Below the pieces are notes generated by a model that was not told the origin of the DNA, did not search any database, and saw only the letters and a list, made by a program, of their open reading frames with translations. Positions 46,477 through 55,255 of a stretch of DNA of 64,000 nt are shown piece after piece; within the stretch, counting starts at the first letter, position 1; every line of letters starts with the position of its first letter. Made by a program: the position numbers and the translations under genes. Source of the stretch: Rhizobium rhododendri (GTDB taxonomy: Bacteria > Pseudomonadota > Alphaproteobacteria > Rhizobiales > Rhizobiaceae); the NCBI RefSeq assembly GCF_007000325.2, contig NZ_CP117268.1, positions 310,001 to 374,000 on the forward strand, in the 5' to 3' direction.

Positions 46477-46769
46477 TGATATGGAGCACTCCTATTAAGA
46501 ATGCAACAATGGCTGGGCAAAAAAGTACCCATTTTTGCCCGAACCGGACCAAGTCACGGATCAGAATCACGATTTTTTGGACATGCGGGCTCGCAAAAAT
46601 CATGCATACCATTACCTCGGCAAATTCCGAGTTTTAACGACGTAAAGCATCGAAAGAGCCAGCGCCACGGGCGCACAAAAAGAAGAGCATTGGTAGGTAC
46701 ATAGCAATTCGCGCAGGTGACTTTCGGTTCGTATCCTATCAAGGCGAAAAGCTGTCTAACCTGTCGGCG
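46477..46769. other. Gene-free stretch with an inverted repeat
   Basis: GGGCAAAAA at 46515-46523 and TTTTTGCCC at 46532-46540 form a perfect 9-bp dyad with an eight-base loop. Otherwise nothing is recognised. Confidence 0.4.
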
Positions 46770-47160
46770 ACATCGCCGTCGAGACGCTCGACGAAGTCAT
46801 GCGGGTGGGGCCGGGTTGTCAATATCTCGAGTCTCACGGTGCTCGGCGACGTTGAGCGGACGAGTTACGCCACAGCCAAGGCAGCACTTGTCAGCTTCAC
46901 CCGGAGTTGGGCGCTGGAACTCGCTATGGACGGCATCACCGTCAATGCAATTTAGCCTGGACCCACGGAGACCGAATTGTTCCGTACAAATAACCCTATC
47001 GGAAGCAACGGTGAAGCGCGATACCTATCAGCGATTCCTATGGGCCGCTTCGGCAGGCCGAGGAAGTAGCCGGCGTGATCGGTTTCCTGCTCTCCGACGA
47101 TGCCGCGTTCATCACCGGACAGACCTTGCATGTCGACGGCGGGGCTTCGATCGGGAGGTC
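46770..47160 (+). pseudogene. SDR fragment with frameshift and stop
   Basis: Plus-strand frames give VVNISSLTVLGDVERTSYAT, AKAALVSFTRSWALELAMDG and ITVNAI, then TAG, then PGPTETELFRTNN, and after a shift PMGRFGRPEEVAGVIGFLL and FITGQTLHVDGGASIG. This is the second half of a short-chain dehydrogenase, from the catalytic Ser to the end. The N-terminal Rossmann half is absent. Confidence 0.75.
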
Positions 47161-47478
47161 AGCAATTTGGAACGTGCGGCCGGCGCTAAGACTGAAGCCA
47201 GGCCGATCACGGCGGATATCGCCAGGAGAAAATTCCCTATGACGACCGCCGAGGGATGGTCCCCTCGAAAGCAAAAGACGAAGAAGGTTGAGCCGTCTGT
47301 CGGATCGCTTATATTCACGTACGAGACCATCGCTGTTTGACAGGTCCAGGTACTTCAACACAGAGCCTTACGACTTGCCCTCCGAGATCGCCGCTCTATT
47401 TCCGGGAGCGGTTTATTGAAAGGACTTCAACGCCTGATGGTCTGTCATGACGGAAAAGAATCTTGGGTGCCGCTCTAA

Positions 47479-48885
47479 ATGTCCATGTCCAACACGAATT
47501 TCGCGGCCATCCTCAAAGGAATGCCTCAGCCATATCTGGTTCTCGACACCGACCTCATGATCGTCGGAGCCAGCGACGCATACCTGGCGCTGACAGACCG
47601 CAGCCTGGCCGATATCGTCGGTCAGAATATCCTGGTGGCATTCCCCGAAAACCCCGATGCAGCGGGGACTGTCGAGCAGGGACCGCTCGAAGTTTCTCTG
47701 CGCCACGTCATAGAGACCGGCAAGCCGCATGAGATGGCGGTCATCCAGTATGACATCCCCCAACCTGACGGGCGATTCACGCAGAAGTTCTGGACCCCTG
47801 TCCACACTCCGGTCCTCGGTGACGACGGCGAGATCGAATACATCATCCAGAATCCCATGGACGTCACCGAGAGCGTCCTGAAGGCCAAGGAGACTGACGC
47901 CCGTCTTCGCGTAGCGCTCCACGCCGCCGACCTCGCTAGTTGGGAATACGAACCGGAGACCGATATCTGGAGGCGCAGCCATTCGGTCGACGTGATCTTT
48001 GGTTTCGAGCCCGGCGAGGGCGGCCCCGTCGCGGCGCCGTTCTTTGCCAGGATGCACCCCGACGACCTGCTCTCCACGAAGAAGGTCGTCGCCGACGTGA
48101 TGGAGTGCCCGGATAGAACGGCGATGAAGTTCGATTACCGTATCCTCCTGCCGTCCGGGGAAGTGCGGCACGTCACGTCGAGAGGCGAGGTTTTGCGAAC
48201 CTCAACGGGAAAGGTACGCATGATCGGTGTCCTGATGGATGTCACCGCAGACCGTCTCAGAGAGGCCGAATTGAGCGCCGCCCTCGCCGCACAGGGGGAG
48301 CTGATCGAGCAGAAGGAACTTCTTCTCGCCGAGGTCAACCACCGCGTGAAGAACAGCCTTCAGCTGGTTATCAGCACATTGCGTTTGCAGGCGCGAAAAC
48401 TACGGGACCCTGCCACGAACGAAGCCTTCGCCCGGGCGATTTCGCGCGTCCGAGCCATCATATCCGTACACGAACGGCTCTATCGAAACCATAATTCGCT
48501 CAGCGTGGACATGGCTGACCACTTGTCAAAGCTCTGCCTTGATCTCGTGGGCGACGGGCCCAAGGCGATCATCGTCGATGCCGACGCGTTGGAGCTGCCC
48601 ACCGAACGCGCTATACCGATATCGGTCATCGTCAACGAGCTTCTGGCCGGGGCGTTGAGAGGGGCCGACGAGCAAAATCCGATTACCGTTTCACTGAAGA
48701 CCACTGCCGAAGGTCGGATAGAACTAACGGTGTCGGGGTCGGACGTGGCCTCGCCAATGGGGTCCGACGAACTGGGGGGTAGACTGATAGCCACCATGGC
48801 TTCCCAGCTCGGCGGTGTTGTCGCAGAGGCCAATGCTCCTGATGGCTATCGCTTCATGCTGGCCTTCGAGGGAAACGACAGATGA
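47479..48885 (+). CDS. PAS-domain histidine kinase, HisKA_2 type, with degenerate ATP site
   Basis: 468 residues, soluble. PAS 1 about 10-130 (PQPYLVLDTDLMIVGASDAY), PAS 2 about 140-260, then a HisKA_2 segment with His288 (LLLAEVNHRVKNSLQLV). The ATPase domain is unusual: the N box keeps Asn386 (VNELLAGALRGA) but lacks the second Asn, and the DxGxG box is not visible (GSDVASPMGSDE in its place). It may bind ATP poorly. It overlaps the receiver gene by 4 bp, so the two are coupled. Start at the first ATG; another at 47485 is possible. Confidence 0.82.
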   Translation: MSMSNTNFAAILKGMPQPYLVLDTDLMIVGASDAYLALTDRSLADIVGQNILVAFPENPDAAGTVEQGPLEVSLRHVIETGKPHEMAVIQYDIPQPDGRFTQKFWTPVHTPVLGDDGEIEYIIQNPMDVTESVLKAKETDARLRVALHAADLASWEYEPETDIWRRSHSVDVIFGFEPGEGGPVAAPFFARMHPDDLLSTKKVVADVMECPDRTAMKFDYRILLPSGEVRHVTSRGEVLRTSTGKVRMIGVLMDVTADRLREAELSAALAAQGELIEQKELLLAEVNHRVKNSLQLVISTLRLQARKLRDPATNEAFARAISRVRAIISVHERLYRNHNSLSVDMADHLSKLCLDLVGDGPKAIIVDADALELPTERAIPISVIVNELLAGALRGADEQNPITVSLKTTAEGRIELTVSGSDVASPMGSDELGGRLIATMASQLGGVVAEANAPDGYRFMLAFEGNDR

Positions 48886-49253
48886 CGGCTTTGCGGGTTA
48901 TGATTGTCGAGGATGAGATGCTGTTGGCGCTCGACCTCGAAGACATGCTGCTGGATGCTGGCTATACGGTGGTAGGCCAGGCCTCCGACATGCCCCAGGC
49001 GCTAGCTATCGCCGAAAGCGTGGACGGAGGGATCGACGTCGCCATCATGGACATCAACCTGGCGCGTGGGTCGAACGGCGTCGCTACGGCCGCCGCGCTG
49101 AGGCAGAGGTGGAACATCCCGTCTCTGTTCGTCAGCGGGAACCTCGACGAACGAACCCGGCATATGGCGATGCAGTGGCAGCCGATCGGCTTTGTTGGCA
49201 AGCCGTATTCGGAGCGCGAGGTGCTGGCGGTCATCAGGACGGCGGCGGGCTGA
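48882..49253 (+). CDS. Single-domain response regulator
   Basis: 123 residues, receiver only: DE at 11-12, phospho-acceptor Asp57 (IMDINLARG), Ser85 and Lys107 (GKPY). The MDINL and GKPY style is that of receivers serving HWE/HisKA_2 kinases in rhizobia. With no output domain it probably acts by protein binding or as a phosphate sink between the flanking kinases. Confidence 0.88.
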   Translation: MTALRVMIVEDEMLLALDLEDMLLDAGYTVVGQASDMPQALAIAESVDGGIDVAIMDINLARGSNGVATAAALRQRWNIPSLFVSGNLDERTRHMAMQWQPIGFVGKPYSEREVLAVIRTAAG

Positions 49254-49342
49254 ATCCTACCCCGATATTCGTCGCTTTACATCGTGCGTTGGTATATCAA
49301 TCCCATGGAGACCTGAGTTTGTCAGGCCAAGGAAATCCCTCG

Positions 49343-50515
49343 TTGAAAAATCTCGAAGTCGACTTCCCCGAAGAACGTCGGCTCGCCGCGTTGTATTCCT
49401 ATGACGTTCTGGACACGGAACCGGAGAAGGATTTCGATGACATTGCAAAGATCGCGTCGCGTTTGTGCGGCACACCGATTGCCGCCGTCAACCTGATCGG
49501 GGATCGGCGGCAGTTTTTCAAGGCCGAGGTCGGGTTGGGGGTGAGGTCCACCCCGTTCGACAGCTCGTTCTGTGCCAAAGCGATCCTCGAGAACGACTTT
49601 CTGATGGTTCCGGATGCGACCAAGGACAAGCGTTTCGACTGCAATCCTCTGGTGACAGGCGAGCCGCATCTTCGCTTCTACGCTGGCGCGATCCTCAAGA
49701 CGGAAGACGAACTCCCTATCGGTACAGTATGCGTTCTCGGGTACGAGCCGATGGTCCTCGACGAGTTGCAGCAGGACACACTCCGTCTGCTCGCGCGGCA
49801 GGTCATGGCACAGCTTGAACTGCGTAAGGCCCTGCGCGAGAAATCGGAAGAGGCGGAGGTTCAACGCAGTTTGAGCGAACAAATGCTCGCACAAACGAGA
49901 GCCATGGCACAGGCGGAGGAAGAGCGAAAGTTTCTCACCGCCGAACTCAGTCATCGCATGAAGAACACGTTGTCGATGGTGCTGGCGATCGCTGCCCAGG
50001 CATTGAAAGACGTGACTGAGCGCGATGCGGTCGATGCGTTTACGGGTCGGCTTCAGGCTCTCAGCAGGGCACATGACGTGCTGCTTCGGGAGAATTGGTC
50101 GTCGGCCGAGATCGGTGACGTGATGCTCAGCGTGCTCACCCTTCACGCCGACGGGACGCGTCGGGACCTAGACGGCCCGAAGGTTACGCTTGGTCCCAAG
50201 GCCGGATTATCGCTCTCCCTTCTCCTCCACGAACTGGCCACCAACGCCATCAAGTACGGAGCTCTTTCGAACGGGTCGGGCCGGGTTTCTGTGAAGTGGT
50301 CGGTCGATGATCTTGACGGTGTCCCGACCCTGTCGATGGTTTGGACCGAAAGCGGCGGGCCGGAGATATCTGAGCCGATCAGGCGCGGGTTCGGCTCGAG
50401 GCTGATCCGCATGGGGATCGCGGGGACGGGACACGCCGAGAAGTCCTATCTCCCTTCGGGGTTCACCGCGACGTTCAGCGCGCCGATGGCAGCAGTACAA
50501 GATATCGGCTCGTAG
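49343..50515 (+). CDS. GAF-domain HWE histidine kinase
   Basis: 390 residues from TTG 49343, which follows AAGGAAA at good spacing; TTG 49319 after GGAG is an alternative, and the frame is open further upstream only as a shadow of the receiver gene. A GAF domain (about 25-160, with RRQFFKAEVGLGV) precedes a coiled coil and an HWE kinase core: His204 (AELSHRMKNTLSMV), RAHDVLLRENW, an intact N box (LLLHELATNAIKYG) and WTESGGP..GFGSRLI. A soluble sensor, likely partner of the receiver 89 bp upstream. Confidence 0.85.
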   Translation: MKNLEVDFPEERRLAALYSYDVLDTEPEKDFDDIAKIASRLCGTPIAAVNLIGDRRQFFKAEVGLGVRSTPFDSSFCAKAILENDFLMVPDATKDKRFDCNPLVTGEPHLRFYAGAILKTEDELPIGTVCVLGYEPMVLDELQQDTLRLLARQVMAQLELRKALREKSEEAEVQRSLSEQMLAQTRAMAQAEEERKFLTAELSHRMKNTLSMVLAIAAQALKDVTERDAVDAFTGRLQALSRAHDVLLRENWSSAEIGDVMLSVLTLHADGTRRDLDGPKVTLGPKAGLSLSLLLHELATNAIKYGALSNGSGRVSVKWSVDDLDGVPTLSMVWTESGGPEISEPIRRGFGSRLIRMGIAGTGHAEKSYLPSGFTATFSAPMAAVQDIGS

Positions 50516-50534
50516 TTCGGCTAGGCCTCGACAA

Positions 50535-50975
50535 TCAAAGGCATAGCCACATGCCGCCATCAAGTCGCAGGTTCGCTCCCGTGATATAGCTGCCGCGTGG
50601 ACTAACGAGGAAGGCGATGGCTTCGGCGATCTCCTCAAGTGTTCCAACCCTTCCCATGGGGACTTAGGCAAACATCGGCAGCACTATTTTCTCGATTTCG
50701 GTCCATGGTGCGTCCAGCGCAAGGCCTTGCGCGGCGGCTACCTTGCGGAAGCCTTCGTCTAGCCTGCCGCTTTTAATTGTTCCGGGCGATACCGTGTTGG
50801 CTGTGATGCCATCCATCGCAACCTCCTTCGCCAAAGAGGCTGTCATCGCAATCCATCGCGGCCTTTGCGGCACCATAGTCGGGTCTTTTCGCAGGAGTCA
50901 TCAATGCCGCCATGCTGGATATGTTGATAATTCTTCCCCATTGGGCAGCAGTCGAGCGGTCATCCTTACTGCCGA
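50535..50975 (-). pseudogene. SDR fragment fused to the SIR2-like gene
   Basis: Minus-strand reading gives WGRIINISSMAALMTPAKRP, DYGAAKAAM, a frameshift, TASLAKEVAMDGITANTVSPG, LDEGFRKVAA, a stop, then [19 protein letters not shown] and [13 protein letters not shown]. It is the C-terminal half of a short-chain dehydrogenase with one shift and one stop. Its left-out first half has been replaced by the SIR2-like gene at about 50975. Confidence 0.75.
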
Positions 50976-51563
50976 TCGGAAATCGCCGTGTAACTTGATT
51001 TCCGCAGGCCAGCGCTCGCCGTTGATTACGTCTCGCGCGAGATCGGGAGCGTCGAGCGCGACGGTGGTCAGATGCCCCGTCCCGTCATAGACCTTGGCAC
51101 ATGCATCGGCGACAAGCGGATCAAAGTTTGTGGTCCATACGATTTTGGTGCGGCTTGCTCTCATGAAGGTCGCCAGAGCCATGTGGCCGTAAGACGGTTT
51201 TGCACCGGCGAGTTTGGCCGCGATGTACGTCCTGCGGTCGTTTTCGCTTGGATAGGCCGCTTCGAACAACGCCGCATATTCATCGGGAGCCCCTGTTGGT
51301 GGAAACCGATCGAGGCCGTCCATAAAGCTCTGCAATGAGCGACGGACCGCCGGATTTGCCAGGTCGGCTACGGTTTTTGGCGAGACGCGACGTTGACTTA
51401 CATAAATTTGCTGTTTGAATTCCCAGATCATGTCCCAAGCCGTGGGAATACCGGCCGCGGCAGACGCTCCAGCCCCAAGTAGCCACAGTAGGCCACCTGG
51501 CCGCATTGAAAATCGGCGTGCGAAGTCGTCGGCGGCGATAATCGGGTAAGAGCTGTCGGTCAT
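50901..51563 (-). CDS. SIR2-like domain protein, C-terminally truncated
   Basis: The 220-residue product starts with a SIR2-like NAD-binding segment, LLWLLGAGASAAAGIPTAWD (25-44), has TTNFD at 144-148 and ends its homology at IKLHGDFRS (189-197). The usual continuation after LHGDF is absent; residues 198-220 are read from an SDR remnant in a wrong frame. The catalytic-type residues Asn146 and His192 are present. Family members are mostly NAD-consuming effectors of phage defence, normally much longer. ATG 51563 overlaps the Fic-like gene by 4 bp, so the pair was expressed together. Probably non-functional now, but not certain. Confidence 0.75.
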   Translation of the reverse strand: MTDSSYPIIAADDFARRFSMRPGGLLWLLGAGASAAAGIPTAWDMIWEFKQQIYVSQRRVSPKTVADLANPAVRRSLQSFMDGLDRFPPTGAPDEYAALFEAAYPSENDRRTYIAAKLAGAKPSYGHMALATFMRASRTKIVWTTNFDPLVADACAKVYDGTGHLTTVALDAPDLARDVINGERWPAEIKLHGDFRSAVRMTARLLPNGEELSTYPAWRH

Positions 51564-52942
51564 TCCGCCTCCCAGACTTTGCGCCAGTCTGCGAACTCCG
51601 AGGGTCGGATCTGATAGCGCGCAAAATTGCCTTCATGCAGTCCCGTTACTTCGGCTTCGGTAATCTCGATGAAGCGCCGACGATCGGCGGGATCGACTTT
51701 CTCTGCCGCCCAAGCTGCGATGCGTTGGGCGATCTCCTTACGTCGGGTGCACCCTCGGATGAGGGTCGCGACGAGCGCGCGCAATTCGGCGCGATAGCGA
51801 AGCCTGAATGGATCGGGCTCGCCCAGCGATTGGCGAACAGCGGCATAGCGCGCAGCCGAGCGTTCATAGGCCCACAAGAAGAGGTCCTTGAGCAGATCCA
51901 TCTGATTTAGCTCGTAAACACCGAGTACCGCCTCTGTGTAGGCTTGCCGTGGTACGTCGTCAAAGGAGAGCGGCGAGAGGTTATGCTTGATAAACGGGAT
52001 GTTCGCGGCAAGGCGGGAAACGCGCTTGTTCACATCGTCAAAGGGCTGAAGATAGGGCAATTGCACCATAACGAAAAATGCTTGCTCGAACGGGTCGGTG
52101 ATGGCGTCGGCAGTGGCCAGGATCTGATCGAAATATTCCTCAATGAGCGGCGGCACTTCCAGAGGGTGGAACGCTGACCGCTCAATTCCGACCGCTATGT
52201 AGCGTAACCTTCCCACAGCTGATGGATCGACAAGCAGGTTATTGGCTAGCAGACCATGTAGATTGAGAATCGTGTAGCGGTTGAAGCCGATGTCATCGGC
52301 TGCGCTGACCAGGAACTCGATTGCGTCCTTGTGGTTGAGGATCATCTGCGCTTCGAGATGGGCTCGGCCCTCGGCTTCTTCACCGAGTTCAATGAGGCGC
52401 TTGGTGTCGAGCAGCGAATAGGTATTGCCCTCAAGCCGGCTCGAGTTCCAGGCAAGGTCGATCAGAAGCCTGCTCAAGATATGCTTGGCATAGGTTCCTG
52501 CTGGCTGCTCTGCGACCTGTAGCCGCCCGACCGACGTCAGATGGAGGCGCTCGGATTGGGTCAAATAAAAGGTAACGTTCGGGCGGTAGCTGTTGAGAAA
52601 CTCGCGATTGTAACCGACCGGCTTACGGGCTTCGGACGGCTGTCGAACATAATCGCGCACTGATTTGGCTGCATCGGCAAGTGTAATGTCGAAAACCCTG
52701 TCCTCGCCAGGTGATGGAGGGGACGAAGCGTGGTCGGGCAGGCGATATTTTGCCCAGCGGCCTTCGCCCTCCATAATCAAGCGATCATCCGATACCAGCC
52801 GTTTCAGCCGGTATTGCAGGGTGCGTTGGGGGATAGGCGTTTGCAGAGCGCGAAGAATCTCTGATGCTGGAATAGCACCTGTGTGCTGGCTTACGATCTC
52901 TTCGATCGCAGCAAATGCGTCCTCAGGAATTTGGTTCGCCAC
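51560..52942 (-). CDS. Fic-domain protein with N-terminal winged helix; catalytic His replaced by Gln
   Basis: 460 residues from GTG 52942. An N-terminal winged helix (about 8-68, TLQYRLKRLVSDDRLI) is followed by a Fic-type domain: inhibitory-helix motif SSRLEGN at 167-173 ((S/T)xxxEG), a long helical core, and the active-site loop LQPFDDVNKRVSR at 298-310. The Fic consensus HPFx(D/E)GN(G/K)R has Gln299 instead of His, so ordinary AMP transfer is not expected. The C-terminal part (about 370-460) is helical and unassigned. The wing suggests DNA binding, perhaps at the repeats upstream of its own start. It is coupled to a SIR2-like gene. Confidence 0.82.
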   Translation of the reverse strand: MANQIPEDAFAAIEEIVSQHTGAIPASEILRALQTPIPQRTLQYRLKRLVSDDRLIMEGEGRWAKYRLPDHASSPPSPGEDRVFDITLADAAKSVRDYVRQPSEARKPVGYNREFLNSYRPNVTFYLTQSERLHLTSVGRLQVAEQPAGTYAKHILSRLLIDLAWNSSRLEGNTYSLLDTKRLIELGEEAEGRAHLEAQMILNHKDAIEFLVSAADDIGFNRYTILNLHGLLANNLLVDPSAVGRLRYIAVGIERSAFHPLEVPPLIEEYFDQILATADAITDPFEQAFFVMVQLPYLQPFDDVNKRVSRLAANIPFIKHNLSPLSFDDVPRQAYTEAVLGVYELNQMDLLKDLFLWAYERSAARYAAVRQSLGEPDPFRLRYRAELRALVATLIRGCTRRKEIAQRIAAWAAEKVDPADRRRFIEITEAEVTGLHEGNFARYQIRPSEFADWRKVWEAE

Positions 52943-52956
52943 GATTCGTTGCTTTT

Positions 52957-53032
52957 CTTGCGCCTAACGGAGTAGGCGCAAGAATGCCCAGATACGCGCA
53001 AATATCAAGTCTATGCGCAATCATAGTTGCGC
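52957..53032. promoter_or_regulatory. Repeat-rich operator region upstream of the Fic-like gene
   Basis: A perfect inverted repeat (CTTGCGCCTA / TAGGCGCAAG, six bases apart, 52957-52982) lies 15 bp before the GTG. GCGCAA recurs at 52976, 52996 and 53015, about 20 bp apart, and its complement TTGCGC at 53027. Spacing near two helical turns suggests side-by-side binding of a regulator, possibly the winged-helix domain of the gene product itself. Confidence 0.55.
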
Positions 53033-53549
53033 TTATCCGGCGGAATCTTCGTTAGCATAACGTCATAAACCTGAAGCGCGTTGCGACCCTGTCCGTCACC
53101 GCCGTCGGTGAGAACATGATCGACTGCGCGTGTTGAGATGAAACGCATCCGCCAGCGTGGCCATAGGGCCGGACTGGCGACTCGCGCGAAAGCCTTCGTC
53201 CTTGCCGGCAAATGTCCCTGGCTCGGAAAATGTGGAAGCGTCGTTTCTCGTTTCGTCGCTAAAAACTCGGGCAGGCGGGGCAATAACGGCAAGGGGAGAA
53301 CGCAGGCCTGGAGAAATGCTCTTGCGGTCGGTTGCGACTTTACGTGCTGACCCCATGCAGCTTTGGTTCTCAATGTCGCCGGAGGACCGAAGTTTATCCA
53401 AGGACGTTGTGCCGGCTTCATGTCTTTGGCTTCTCCATTTGTCCGTTTCGGTCGTGCGCTATCCCTCCAGAGTAAGAGGCGGCGTCTCACTTCGTGGACG
53501 TGGGAGGGCCGAGAGAGAGGCTTCCGGCACCCGTCCTGGAGTAGATCCT
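53033..53549. other. Intergenic stretch upstream of the DUF932 gene
   Basis: About 520 bp with overlapping open frames on both strands, none recognisable. The last 80 bp have the purine-rich character usual before rhizobial DUF932 genes. Confidence 0.4.
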
Positions 53550-54598
53550 ATGAACATTCAGGTACTGGACACCCCCCGTGATCAGAGTGGTGGCTTCAAG
53601 GTTGATCAGAGCCGTGGCCGACAGGTCGGTCGCGTCTCATCCGAATGGTATTCCCGCCCTCATGACGAGCGCTTCCTGTCGCTTGGCGAACTGGCTCGGA
53701 TGGAGCGTGATCGTGCCGAACGCAGCCGGACCCGCGTTGTGCAAAGCGCGCTCATCCATGTCGAGGCGAGCCGCACCAATCCCGAGCGCCTGGAGTTGAT
53801 CCTTCCCGGTGCAGACGCGCCCATCGCGCCGACGCACTGGAGTCTTGGACAGCTCGCTGCCCAGGTCGGTGCGCCGGCCGCCTATTTGCGCCAACTCCCC
53901 GCCGCGCTCGCCGGGATCAATCTGCAATACCGTCTGACCTCGCATCGGGCCGAGCAGATCAAGACGCTCGAAACCGATGGTGGTCGCGTCGAGCTGCGGG
54001 CGTCAACCGGTGTCGATTACGGTCGCATCTACGATCACGAACTCGTCGAAGCGGTTCAGCGCATCGCCGGCAATGGCACCGGTTACACGCGCTGGAAGGT
54101 GCCGGGTGTGCTCGACTGGTCGACCGGGATCTATAATCCGCGCGTCAATATCACCAAGGACACCACCACGCCTATGCCAGCGACCGCGACGTGTTCCTGT
54201 TCCTCGTCGACGATCTGAACCCCATCGAGGCTGGCGAGCTGCCCGGTGGGTCGCCCGACCTGTTCTTCCGAGGATTCTATGCCTGGAACAGCGAGGTTGG
54301 TGCCAAAACGCTCGGCATGGCGAGCTTCTACCTTCGAGCGGTCTGCCAGAACCGCAATCTATGGGGCGTGGAGGATTTCGAAGAGATCACCATCCGTCAC
54401 AGCAAATATGCCGCCTCCCGTTTCGCCCATGAGGCCGCCCCGGCGCTGCAGAATTTCGCCAATTCCTCGCCAGTGCCCTTCGTCAACGGGATCAAGGCGG
54501 CGCGCAAACGGATCGTGGCGCGCCCACTGGCGCAGGCGGGCTTGGCGCAATCGTCGCCCTTCCTCTCGATGATTTTTTCAGACCGGACTTTGTCCTAG
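53550..54598 (+). pseudogene. DUF932-domain protein (plasmid-type), frameshifted and 3'-truncated
   Basis: ATG 53550 follows GGAG. The protein starts MNIQVLDTPRDQSGG and carries DUF932 stretches (HWSLGQLAAQVGAPAAYLRQ, VDYGRIYDHELVEAVQRIAG). A one-base loss near 54172 moves the rest (DVFLFLVDDLNPIEAG, FFRGFYAWNSEVGAKTLGM, then FVNGIKAARKRIVAR) into another frame. After about 54522 the family sequence stops and an unrelated tail runs to a stop at 54598. Such genes are typical of plasmids and integrative elements; function unknown. Confidence 0.8.
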
Positions 54599-55255
54599 CG
54601 GCCCATAACGTTGAGATTGGCAGCACACGCTTGCGTTCGTAATTAACGTAGGGATCCCCGCCCGGATAATTGTCGCGTAACGCGGCAAAGAGCGCGCGGG
54701 AATCCGAGAAGAGCGCCCGAGACAGCGCGCGTGATGTGGCCCACATCGCGGCTACAACGTCGACGGACAATAAGGCGTAGGTATCGGTCATCAACTACCT
54801 GACGGAAGGTAGAGGCGGCAATCACCAAGGAAACACCTTTGAATTCTTTCCAATCGCAGCCCTCTTGCTGCCATGCTCCAGACCACAACCCCCAGTCCCC
54901 AAGATTTAATTTCGTACGAATTCCGATGCAATGTCTTCTCGTGCAATCGTCTAGGGCAAGCTTGGCGACTCGCGACCGCGAAATGAAGCTGGAATGTCGA
55001 CAAACGGGAACCGTGGGCGATATTGTCGCTGTGGATTGCGTTTGCCAAGTTGTCGCTGAGGAAAAAGTACTTTAGAAAAGTAGCGGCAGCCCCGGCGGGG
55101 ATAAGCGCAAACTGAGTTTGCGCGGGGCAGTAGACATTAGAGCTCGTGAGAAAACGCGCGTGTACGTGTCACTTTCACCACTAAGATGTGCATGGGCGAT
55201 GGGCAAAGAGCTACGACCCGTTGCCGAACATGATACTTTATATGGGAGTGTAGTC
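54599..55255. other. Gene-free stretch of unknown origin
   Basis: Several short frames on both strands, for example a minus-strand one with LRDNYPGGDPYVNYERKR, give no recognisable family. Possibly the decayed rest of an insertion that cut the DUF932 gene. The GGGAG before 55256 belongs to the next gene. Confidence 0.35.

Noticed and set aside
46717..47340. 207-codon plus-strand ORF as a single protein
   Set aside because: Different frames of the same region give SDR sequence; this frame is an out-of-register reading except for short parts.
47239..47340. 33-codon ORF after a good AGGAG site
   Set aside because: No recognisable sequence and too short to support without conservation.
53011..53490. 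Minus-strand 159-codon ORF upstream of DUF932
   Set aside because: No ribosome site or known motif; overlaps equally long frames on the other strand.
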